Made by a program: the position numbers and the translations under genes | Notes under the pieces: model-generated | Databases searched by the model: none | What the model was told of the DNA's origin: nothing | Seen by the model: only the letters and a program-made list of their open reading frames with translations | Source: JAIUNP01 sp020161975 | GTDB lineage: Bacteria > Pseudomonadota > Alphaproteobacteria > Rhizobiales > Beijerinckiaceae | DNA: 6,339 bases | Assembly: GCA_036745275.1 (NCBI GenBank) | Contig: DAIOGK010000054.1 | Location: forward strand, 1 to 6,339 | Direction: 5' to 3' | In this document: one piece after another, positions 1 through 5,373 of the stretch | How positions within the stretch are numbered: the first letter of the stretch is position 1 | Layout: every line of letters begins with the position of its first letter

Positions 1-818
1 ACCTGCCCCGACCGGCCAAAAGCAACTTGCACCAAGGGCGGCAACCAGAGAAGAATGATATGGCTGATGCCGAGGCGATCTGCGAGGCGGCGACGCGCCC
101 GACGATGCGCTTCGTGCCGGTGAAGAGCGAGGAGACCCAAGGCGCGGCGATGGTCTTTCGCATCCGCGAGTTGCTTATCCGGCAGCGAACCCAGACCATC
201 AATGCCCTGCGCGGGCATCTGGGCGAGTTCGGAATGATCGTTCCGCAGCGCGCGGCCAACATGTCGAAGCTGATTGCCATTGTGGAAGACCCGGAAAGCG
301 GTCTGCCTGCCGATGCCATCCCCACGCTCAAGGTGTTGGTGGCGTCACTCGCCCATCTCGGAGCGGAAATCGGCAAGCTCGATGCCGAGATCGCCCGGTG
401 TGCCAAGGAGAATGAGGTGGCGCGGCGCCTGATGACAGTCCCGGGGATAGGTCCTCTGATTGCCACGGCCATAGCGGTTCTGGCTCCGCCCCCCGAGACG
501 TTCCGCAAAGCGCGCGACTTCGCGGCCTGGCTCGGGCTCACGCCCCGTCAGCATTCCACAGGAGGCAAGCAGCGTCTCGGGGCCAACACGAAGATGGGCG
601 AACGGTCGTTGCGGCGATTGCTGATCATCGGGGCCAACAGCGTCATCATCAAGCGGCATGTTCATGCCGCTGCCCGGCCGGGCACATGGCTTGGCGAGAT
701 GCTGACGCGCAAGCCGCCGATGCTGGTGCGGGTCGCGCTGGCGAACAAAATGGCGCGGATCGTCTGGGCGCTGATGGCCCGAGGCGGCGCCTACCAGTCT
801 CCGACCGCTGCGGCGTAA
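1..818 (+). CDS. IS110-family (IS1111-like) transposase, start beyond left edge
   Basis: This is a DEDD-type transposase/recombinase that moves an IS110-family element. The reading frame is open from base 3 to the TAA at 816-818, so the N-terminus is missing; the first usable start inside the window is TTG at 27. Numbering from that TTG, KNDMADAEAI (residues 9-18) carries the last two Asp of the DEDD set (D11, D14). A helical, probably coiled-coil linker follows (about 100-130). The C-terminal IS116/IS110/IS902 domain begins with MTVPGIGPL (136-144), then DFAAWLGLTP and HSTGGK, whose Ser (S177) is the likely catalytic serine of the family, and ends with VALANKMARIVWAL. The first D and E of the DEDD set are not in the window. 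The residues before KND do not look like the family in this frame, while frame 1 reads TKGGNQ just before it, so a small indel near base 50 may have broken the gene. Family assignment is very secure; intactness is not. Confidence 0.9.
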   Translation, partial: LPRPAKSNLHQGRQPEKNDMADAEAICEAATRPTMRFVPVKSEETQGAAMVFRIRELLIRQRTQTINALRGHLGEFGMIVPQRAANMSKLIAIVEDPESGLPADAIPTLKVLVASLAHLGAEIGKLDAEIARCAKENEVARRLMTVPGIGPLIATAIAVLAPPPETFRKARDFAAWLGLTPRQHSTGGKQRLGANTKMGERSLRRLLIIGANSVIIKRHVHAAARPGTWLGEMLTRKPPMLVRVALANKMARIVWALMARGGAYQSPTAAA

Positions 819-1072
819 GCCGTCACTGGTCGCGAGGACGTCGGAGCGGAAGAGGGCAAGGAGACGTTTGGCGCACGGTCGTGAGACGGGATCGGGAGAA
901 CCAGAGCGCAACAGAGTGCCATCGAGCACGCGGCTTTGATCTGGACCCGACCTGCGAACACCATACGGGCCCGCGGCGTGATGATGGCCGCAACAGAGGC
1001 CGGATACATGTCAGCACCCGACACCGCGCGAAACTGATCCAGAAACCCTCTTGCGCAAGGGGCGGTTATACA
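1..1072 (+). mobile_element. IS110-family insertion sequence, copy 1 (left part missing)
   Basis: The element comprises the transposase gene and about 254 bp of noncoding DNA downstream. The right boundary is placed near 1072 because the next bases (1073-1084) match the terminal repeat of the neighbouring IS5-family element. The second IS110 copy also carries a TTGCGCA...ACATG motif at the equivalent place (TTGCGCA at 1051-1057, ACATG at 1070-1074 here). The exact terminus is not determined. IS110-family elements lack classical terminal inverted repeats, so the edge cannot be read directly. A long 3' noncoding end fits the IS1111 subgroup, in which the guide RNA is encoded downstream of the transposase. 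Confidence 0.65.
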
Positions 1073-1074
1073 TG
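888..1074 (+). ncRNA. Candidate IS1111-type guide (bridge/seek) RNA region, copy 1
   Basis: This noncoding stretch follows the IS110 transposase stop. It shares an ordered set of blocks with the stretch downstream of the other IS110 gene: the identical 10-mer GGGATCGGGA (888-897), a 43-nt block at 935-977 that matches 33 of 43 positions, and a distal TTGCGCA...ACATG motif at 1051-1074. Segment lengths between blocks are nearly equal in the two copies (37 versus 35 nt), but the segment between the 10-mer and the 43-nt block differs strongly. Conserved scaffold with variable loops is the expected pattern for a target- and donor-recognising RNA. It is known that IS1111-group elements encode such an RNA at this end; that this particular stretch is transcribed is inference, and its RNA ends are unknown. 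Confidence 0.5.
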
Positions 1075-1084
1075 TTGCGCAAAT
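1073..1084 (+). repeat. Remnant of the left terminal inverted repeat of the IS5-family element
   Basis: TGTTGCGCAAAT is the inner part of the left terminal repeat. It matches the right repeat at 10 of 12 positions. The six outer bases present at the right end have no counterpart here, so the tip has been lost at the junction with IS110 copy 1. Confidence 0.6.
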
Positions 1085-1130
1085 GCTGTGAAGGTTTCAC
1101 CTTGCGAATCCAGTCTGTTAGTCAGGCTGC

Positions 1131-2062
1131 ATGAGCAGACCCATACCCCCGACCTACAAGACCAGGAACTGGCCAGCCTACAATGAAGCAGTCAAGCGCC
1201 GGGGCTCGCTGACGATCTGGTTTGACCCCGAGATGAGCTGGGATGCCGCGCCGACAGGCAGGCGTGGCCGCCAGCAGACCTACAGCGATGCCGCTATCCA
1301 GACGTGCCTCTCGATGAAAGTGCTGTTCGGCATGGCGCTCCGGCAGACGACCGGGTTCGTCGAGAGCCTGCTACGGCTGGTCGGCCTGAACTGGACGGTG
1401 CCCGACTTCAGCACGCTATCTCGCCGCCAGAAGACCTTGGCCGTGAACATCCCCTACCGCGGCTCCAAGGGGCCGTTGCACCTGCTGATCGACAGCACCG
1501 GGATCAAGGTCGAAGGTGAAGGCGAGTGGCACGCACGCAAGCATGGCGGCCCGAAACGGCGCGTCTGGCGCAAGCTCCACCTTGGGATCGATGAAGAAAC
1601 GTTGGAGATCCGGGCCGTCGAAGTCACCGGGAGCCACATCGGTGATGCGCCCATCCTACCCACCTTCTCGACCAAATCCCGCAGGACCAGGAAATCGGTA
1701 GCGTTACGGCTGATGGCGCCTACGACACGCGCAAATGCCACGATGCGATTGCAGATCGCGGTGCCCATGCCGTCATCCCGCCCCGCAAGAACGCGAAGCC
1801 CTGGAAGACGATCACCGCCGGAGCCGTGGCGCGAAATGAGGCCCTGCGCGCGGCGAAATACCTGGGCCGCGCGCTCTGGCGACGATGGAGTGGATACCAC
1901 CGCCGAAGCCGCGTCGAGACAAAGATGCATTGTATCAAGTTGCTGGGCCAGCGGCTCATGGCACGGGACTTCGACCGACAGGTCGCCGAACTCCAGGTCC
2001 GCATCGCCGTCCTGAACGGCTACACCGCGCTCGGAATACCCGTCACGGAAGCTGTGGGATAA
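1131..2062 (+). pseudogene. IS5-family transposase, broken by a one-base deletion
   Basis: This is a DDE transposase of the IS5 family, IS903-like group, which cuts and pastes its own element. The first frame (ATG 1131) reads correctly through WFDPEMSW, LIDSTGIKVEGEGEWHARKH (first catalytic Asp at residue 121) and RRVWRKLHLGIDEET to GDAPILP, ending at base 1661. The family sequence then continues one frame over from 1664: LLDQIPQDQEIGSVTADGAYD (second Asp at 1712-1714) and RSRVETKMHCIK (catalytic Glu at 1916-1918), ending with TAA at 2060-2062. A single missing G between 1661 and 1662 (CCC-ACC in place of CCC-GAC-C) explains the shift. Without it the product would be about 310 residues, a normal length. 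In the unshifted frame the protein degrades into low-complexity Arg/Ser-rich sequence and stops at 2015. No slippery heptamer is seen at the break, so decay or a sequencing error is more likely than programmed frameshifting. Confidence 0.88.
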
Positions 2063-2096
2063 GTCCGTCCGGGGAAAGGGGAACCTCGGCCTTAAG

Positions 2097-2117
2097 CCGA
2101 TTTGTGCATCAGAGCCC
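2097..2117 (-). repeat. Right terminal inverted repeat of the IS5-family element
   Basis: Read on the minus strand the end begins GGGCTCTGATGCACAAATCG, resembling the GGGCTTTGTTGCRCAAATC-type ends of IS903-like elements. Its inner part (2100-2111) pairs with 1073-1084 at the other end, 10 of 12 bases. The boundary at 2117 is inferred from that similarity. Confidence 0.7.
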
Positions 2118-2145
2118 TTGACACTAATAATTAGCTATCTATGTT
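2118..2145 (+). promoter_or_regulatory. Probable sigma-70-type promoter for the hydrolase gene
   Basis: A perfect -35 hexamer TTGACA (2118-2123) is followed after 16 bp by TATGTT (2140-2145), which matches 4 of 6 of the -10 consensus including the key T-A-x-x-x-T positions. The spacer is AT-rich in otherwise GC-rich surroundings. The -35 box directly abuts the right end of the IS5-family element. The transcript would start near 2152, leaving a leader of about 60 nt before the start codon. Confidence 0.5.
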
Positions 2146-2200
2146 TTTCCCGGCGATGGTTCCCCGGAAGAGGAGCCGGATTTCATCGCTGCATCAAACT

Positions 2201-2206
2201 GGAGGA
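2201..2206 (+). promoter_or_regulatory. Ribosome binding site of the hydrolase gene
   Basis: GGAGGA lies 5 nt upstream of the ATG at 2212, a near-perfect Shine-Dalgarno sequence. It fixes the start codon, and the protein from this start opens with a typical signal peptide. Confidence 0.85.
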
Positions 2207-2211
2207 AATTC

Positions 2212-3651
2212 ATGTCACGGACAGCCAATTTGGCCGGCCCGCGTTCGCGGACCGGAATGGTGGTGCTTTGCCTCGCTCTGACCGCGGGCTTCGCCCCGCT
2301 CGCGTCGGCGCAGGAGCAGCCCGCCTTCAACGAACATGCGGGAACCCTGCCGGACGGGACGGCATGGCTGATCCGCGTGCCCGAGAACTGGAATGGTCGA
2401 CTACTCAGGGATCTGGATTTCGCCAGCAACGTTTCGGTCGCGTCAGCGGTCCAGCGGTATGACGACCTGCTCGGTCGTGGCTATGCCTTCGCCGGGCTCG
2501 CCCGGCACCCGCTGCGCCTGTGGCAATACGATCCGCAGCGTGAAATCCTGAATCTACAAGCTGTTCAGGACATTTTCACGGACCTGGAGCGCGCTCCTGA
2601 CATGGTGCTGCAATACGGCTGTTCTGGCGGAGGGCTCGACAGCCTCGCTTCGGCCGAGGATTACCCGGACAGGATCGACGGTGCCGCCGTGCTTGCCGCC
2701 CATACGCCGGTCTGGATCATGAGCAGTTTCCTGGATGGCTGGTTCGCCATGCAGACCCTGCTGGGCGAAAGCTATGAGGCCGCTGGGCACGGTCCGGCCA
2801 GCGATCTCGCCATCGTCGGCCTGCCCAATGCCGGAGCGGGTGGCGAGCGCAGCCTTGACGCGATCCGTGCGTCCTGGATGGCCGCCATCGAAACGGCGGG
2901 CGAAAGCCCGGAGGGCCGCGCGCGGCTGGCGCTTGCCTTCGCCATCGGACAGTGGTCGCCGTGGATGGTCGAGGGGACCGAACTACCCGACACCGCGGAT
3001 GCCGGCGCCATGGCCGACATGATCGTGGCCTCGGCGCTGCGCATCGGCGGTAATGTTGGCGGGACCTCGCGGCTTCTGTTCGAAAACGCCGCATCGGGGC
3101 AGCAACTTTCCGGGAACGAGGGGGTCGACTATGCCGCCTTCTACCAGAATGCCGCACCCGCGATGGCGCGGACGGTTGAGGCGCTCTACGAACAGGCCGG
3201 TTTGGACCTTCAGGCCGACATTGCCAGGATCGACGCCGCCCCCCGCATCGCGGCCTCGGATTATGCGCGCGATTTCTGGGCCGCAGACGGGCGCACGACG
3301 ACCGGCGATCTGCAGGTTCCGGCGATCCGCATCCACATGCTGGGCGACTGGGCCATTCCCTACACGCTGATGGAAGGCTACGGCGCGCTGGTGCAGGAGC
3401 AGGGTACCGGCGATCTGTATCGGCAGTCGCTGGTCCAGGGCACGGGCCATTGCGAGTTCACGGCTGCCGAAAGCACGGCCATCGTCGAGACCCTGGTCGA
3501 ACGGATCGAAACGGGCGCCTGGCCCGAGACATCGCCCGAGGCGCTGAACGCCGCAGCCGAGGCGCTGGAAACCGGGAGCGCCCCCCGGTTCATCGAACAC
3601 GGTGATTGGCGCGTGGCAGCCTATAACCGGCCCTGGGTTCCGGCAGAATGA
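2212..3651 (+). CDS. Secreted alpha/beta-hydrolase-fold enzyme, substrate unknown
   Basis: This 479-residue protein is exported. It has a basic N-terminus, a hydrophobic segment (about 16-30) and a signal peptidase site after ASA (residue 33), so it should act in the periplasm or outside the cell. The early stretch TLPDGTAWLIRVPENWNGRLL (45-65) resembles the start of tannase/feruloyl-esterase-like secreted hydrolases. The nucleophile elbow is YGCSGGG (135-141) with Ser138 as likely nucleophile. MLGDWAIP (376-383) offers an acidic residue at Asp379, and GTGHCEF (411-417) offers the catalytic His413. The region between (about 165-345), rich in Ala and acidic residues, would form a large lid or insertion domain. 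Ester or amide hydrolysis is likely; the substrate cannot be read from the sequence. It stands alone with its own promoter and ribosome binding site, between insertion sequences, so it looks like accessory cargo. The whole frame is intact and high-GC, consistent with a functional gene. Confidence 0.82.
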   Translation: MSRTANLAGPRSRTGMVVLCLALTAGFAPLASAQEQPAFNEHAGTLPDGTAWLIRVPENWNGRLLRDLDFASNVSVASAVQRYDDLLGRGYAFAGLARHPLRLWQYDPQREILNLQAVQDIFTDLERAPDMVLQYGCSGGGLDSLASAEDYPDRIDGAAVLAAHTPVWIMSSFLDGWFAMQTLLGESYEAAGHGPASDLAIVGLPNAGAGGERSLDAIRASWMAAIETAGESPEGRARLALAFAIGQWSPWMVEGTELPDTADAGAMADMIVASALRIGGNVGGTSRLLFENAASGQQLSGNEGVDYAAFYQNAAPAMARTVEALYEQAGLDLQADIARIDAAPRIAASDYARDFWAADGRTTTGDLQVPAIRIHMLGDWAIPYTLMEGYGALVQEQGTGDLYRQSLVQGTGHCEFTAAESTAIVETLVERIETGAWPETSPEALNAAAEALETGSAPRFIEHGDWRVAAYNRPWVPAE

Positions 3652-3657
3652 GCCGAT

Positions 3658-3684
3658 GGGGAACTGGCGCTGCGCCGGTTCCCC
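3658..3684 (+). terminator. Strong hairpin after the hydrolase gene, terminator-like
   Basis: A 12-bp stem (3658-3669 with 3673-3684, one G-T wobble) and a CTG loop starts 7 bases after the hydrolase stop codon. There is no following T run, so it is an imperfect intrinsic terminator on this strand; it may also protect the mRNA 3' end. There is no T run on the other side either. Confidence 0.5.
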
Positions 3685-3761
3685 CACAGGTCCGGTGGCG
3701 CAAGTCATTGGTGGACCGTCGCCAACGCGCAGTGGGCATCTCTGGCGAGGGCAAGTGTTCC

Positions 3762-3938
3762 CATGTCTGGACGACCCCTGCTGCGCAAGCTGGGAATTGA
3801 CGCGCCTATGCCGAAAGCAGTCATGTCTACGGCCTTTGTGGTGCGGTCTAGCCGCTGGCCCAGATGAAGTCCGCGGATCGGGTCCCAATCAAAATTGCGC
3901 GCTTTCTGCGCCTTGACCCCCTGGGGTGTCCCGATCCC
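3762..3938 (-). ncRNA. Candidate IS1111-type guide (bridge/seek) RNA region, copy 2
   Basis: This stretch lies downstream of the minus-strand IS110 transposase. It carries the same ordered blocks as the copy 1 region: GGGATCGGGA (3929-3938 read on the minus strand), the 43-nt block (3851-3893, 33 of 43 identical) and a distal TTGCGCA...ACATG motif (3762-3788). The variable segment between the first two blocks can form its own GC-rich hairpins (for example CCCCAGGGGG followed by GCGC-AGAAA-GCGC). Conservation of noncoding sequence at matching spacing supports a structured RNA; expression is inferred, and the RNA ends are unknown. Confidence 0.5.
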
Positions 3939-3997
3939 CGGTTCGACCGGTTTGTCATCTCTTCTCAGCTTCACGCATTCCGTCAGCGGTTCCGCGC

Positions 3998-4527
3998 TCA
4001 GGAGACAGGGGCCGCGTAGATCTCGTTGCGGCGCAGGAGCGCCCAAGCGATCCGGGCAGTCTTGTTGGCGAGCGCGACCGCAACGACTTTCGGTCGCTTG
4101 CGTGCTTTAAGCCCAAGCATCCAAGCCTTGCCGGCATCGCCCTGCCTTGCAAAGCGAAGCACCGCAGTCGCGCCGGAAACGAGCAGTCGCCGGATATATC
4201 CATCACCCTGCTTGCTGATCCCGGTCTGTCGATCCTTGCCACTGCTTGAGTTCGCCCGTGGCGTCAGGCCTAGCCAGGCCGCGAACTGTCGTGCCGAGCG
4301 GAACAGGCTCGGATCCGGAACATTTGCAGCAATTGCGCTGGCGGTGATCGGTCCGATACCGGGAATGGTCGCCAGTCGCCGGCTCGTCTCGTGCGTCCGG
4401 TGCCACTCGAGGATCCGTTTCTCCAGGGCCTCAGCCTGATCGGCAATCGCCTCCGCTTGGCAGATCAACGCATGGATGGCAGCCGCAGCATGGTCAGGCA
4501 ACCGTTCCTGGTTCTCTCGGAAGTGGG
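3998..4527 (-). pseudogene. IS110-family transposase, N-terminal half removed by transposon insertion
   Basis: Only the C-terminal half remains. The frame is open from a stop at 4541-4543 to the TGA at 3998-4000, and the first start codon is a TTG at 4499-4501, giving 167 residues where the family has about 330-350. From that TTG it shows a helical linker (about 10-38), RRLATIPGIGPITASAI (41-57), RQFAAWLGLTPRANSSSGKD (71-90; serine cluster 85-87 at the family's catalytic serine position), ISKQGDGYIRRLL and VALANKTARIAWALLRR near the end. The whole DEDD domain is missing. IS110-like sequence reads through HFRENQERLPDH up to 4527; beyond it lie TGTC and the transposon end repeats, which supply the upstream stop. 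It should be catalytically dead alone, although a short C-terminal protein could still be made. Confidence 0.85.
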
Positions 4528-4533
4528 TGTCGC

Positions 4534-4552
4534 CTTGCCCTTAAATCCGAGA
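4534..4552 (+). repeat. Transposon end repeat 1 (probable TniA binding site)
   Basis: CTTGCCCTTAAATCCGAGA lies 6 bp inside the TGTC terminus. It matches repeat 2 at 17 of 19 positions, in the same orientation. Such short direct repeats near the tip are where TnsB/TniA-type transposases bind. Confidence 0.65.
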
Positions 4553-4574
4553 CACGGCGCGTTTTCCGGCCTTT

Positions 4575-4593
4575 CTTGCCCTTAAATTTGAGA
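4575..4593 (+). repeat. Transposon end repeat 2, overlapping the tniQ stop codon
   Basis: CTTGCCCTTAAATTTGAGA repeats the sequence at 4534-4552 (17 of 19), 41 bp further in. On the minus strand this repeat encodes the last residues Ser-Gln-Ile and the TAA stop of tniQ. Confidence 0.65.
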
Positions 4594-5373
4594 TGAGGTG
4601 GCTGAACCGCCGACGCGTAGTCGCATCCGCTGAGCAATCTGGTCGACGGTTGCAAGCAGTCGGGGCTCCTTATCGTAGGCGCGAAGCAGGGCAACTCGTG
4701 CGTAGACGTCGATGTCCATGCTGCACAACGCAGCCTTTACCAGTGGACGCGATTGGGCGGAGGCAATGGCGGCAAGGCAGAAGAGCCTTATGTTCGGGCG
4801 GGGGCTTTGAAGCGCGAAGAAAGGGTCTCCACATAAAGCTTTGAGTCCCATCGCGAAGGTGACCGCCCGCATGGCTCGGCGTAGTTGACGCGCGCTGCCC
4901 GACACCGCGACACGCTCCAGGATCCGTGCCCCCCGGCGGGCACGATCAACCAGCTTTTCGGAGACCGCTGCGCCATTTTGCCTGTCGGCCTTTGGAAGAA
5001 GCCGGGCACCACAAATCTGGCAGTCGAACGCCCAGGCCCTACGCCAGTGCCTGAGCTCAAGGCCGCCATCAGCGCAGCTTGTGCAAGCCTGGAACGGCAC
5101 CTGTGCGGTCAACCGCATCTCTGCTTCCGGCATCGCCGCGAAAGTCATCGACGACACGAACGCTGGATCGAAGCGCGCCGCAACGGAAATCCTATCCGCG
5201 GCCAGCATGTCGAGATCAAAATCAAGGGCTGCAGCATATTTTGCGTCGATCCCGATATGGGCGAGCAGGTCTGCTACCTCGCAATGATTGGAAGCGGCCA
5301 GTCGCGATAACCAACCAGAAAGCAACTCGTCCGGCACTGGCGTCACCGATATCGGCAGCGGGATACACGTCAC
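4582..5373 (-). CDS. tniQ: TniQ-family transposition target-selection protein
   Basis: TniQ/TnsD-family proteins direct Tn5053- and Tn7-like transposons to their targets and act with the TniB ATPase. From the GTG at 5371-5373 the product is 263 residues. It opens with the family signature CIPLPISVTPVPDELLSGWL (Leu/Pro-rich followed by E-L-L-S-G-W-L-S-R-L). A zinc-binding site follows, CTSC (Cys97, Cys100) and CQIC (Cys118, Cys121), with the family's W-x-x-A-W pattern between them; the His often found after the second pair is Gly here. The C-terminal part is helical. This GTG overlaps the tniB stop (GTGA), the expected arrangement for coupled translation. An ATG at 5431-5433 in the same frame would add 20 unconserved residues and overlap tniB by 64 bp, so it is less likely. 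At 263 residues it is shorter than the roughly 400-residue TniQ of Tn5053. The stop lies in a transposon end repeat. Confidence 0.85.
   Translation of the reverse strand: MTCIPLPISVTPVPDELLSGWLSRLAASNHCEVADLLAHIGIDAKYAAALDFDLDMLAADRISVAARFDPAFVSSMTFAAMPEAEMRLTAQVPFQACTSCADGGLELRHWRRAWAFDCQICGARLLPKADRQNGAAVSEKLVDRARRGARILERVAVSGSARQLRRAMRAVTFAMGLKALCGDPFFALQSPRPNIRLFCLAAIASAQSRPLVKAALCSMDIDVYARVALLRAYDKEPRLLATVDQIAQRMRLRVGGSATSSQI

Larger units (their letters stand above)
1073..2117 (+). mobile_element. IS5-family (IS903-like) insertion sequence, left end truncated
   Basis: This element holds a frameshifted IS5-family transposase gene. The right terminal repeat is visible at 2097-2117; read outside-in on the minus strand it begins GGGCTCTGATGCACAAATCG. 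At the left, TGTTGCGCAAAT (1073-1084) matches its counterpart TGATGCACAAAT (10 of 12), but the six outer bases expected before it (GGGCTC-like) are absent: 1067-1072 reads TATACA. The element is therefore about 1.05 kb with its left tip replaced by the IS110 end. No target duplication can be assessed because the left flank is lost. Two small alternative hairpins lie in the leader at 1088-1103. Confidence 0.75.
3762..4527 (-). mobile_element. IS110-family insertion sequence, copy 2 (5' half cut off)
   Basis: On the minus strand this element holds the C-terminal half of an IS110-family transposase and about 236 bp of 3' noncoding DNA. Its outer 3' end is placed near 3762 by alignment with copy 1 (TTGCGCA...ACATG motif, ACATG at 3762-3766). 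Its other side ends at 4527, where the terminus of a Tni-type transposon begins, so the 5' half should lie beyond that transposon. The two IS110 copies point toward each other and are distinct elements, not duplicates. Confidence 0.6.

Noticed and set aside
345..929. 194-codon open frame on the minus strand across IS110 copy 1
   Set aside because: It is antisense to the conserved transposase domain, and its Arg/Pro-rich product has no family resemblance.
1051..1082. TTGCGCAA repeated at 1051-1058 and 1075-1082
   Set aside because: It is a self-complementary 8-mer; one copy belongs to the IS110 tip and the other to the IS5 repeat, so the repetition is probably chance.
686..1186. 166-codon plus-strand frame bridging IS110 copy 1 and the IS5 element
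   Set aside because: It runs out of frame through transposase coding DNA, the conserved noncoding block and the element junction. The product has no recognisable motif.
3749..3761. CTTGCCC on the minus strand near the IS110 copy 2 tip, like the start of the Tni end repeat
   Set aside because: Only 7 bases match, with no following TTAAAT and no TGTC tip, so it is not a second transposon end.
2983..3888. 301-codon open frame on the minus strand across the hydrolase gene
   Set aside because: It is antisense to a well-supported gene with a signal peptide and catalytic motifs. The translation is low-complexity with no recognisable domain, as expected of a high-GC shadow frame.
4026..4439. 137-codon plus-strand frame opposite the IS110 copy 2 remnant
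   Set aside because: It is antisense to the conserved IS110 C-terminal domain and has no recognisable family features.
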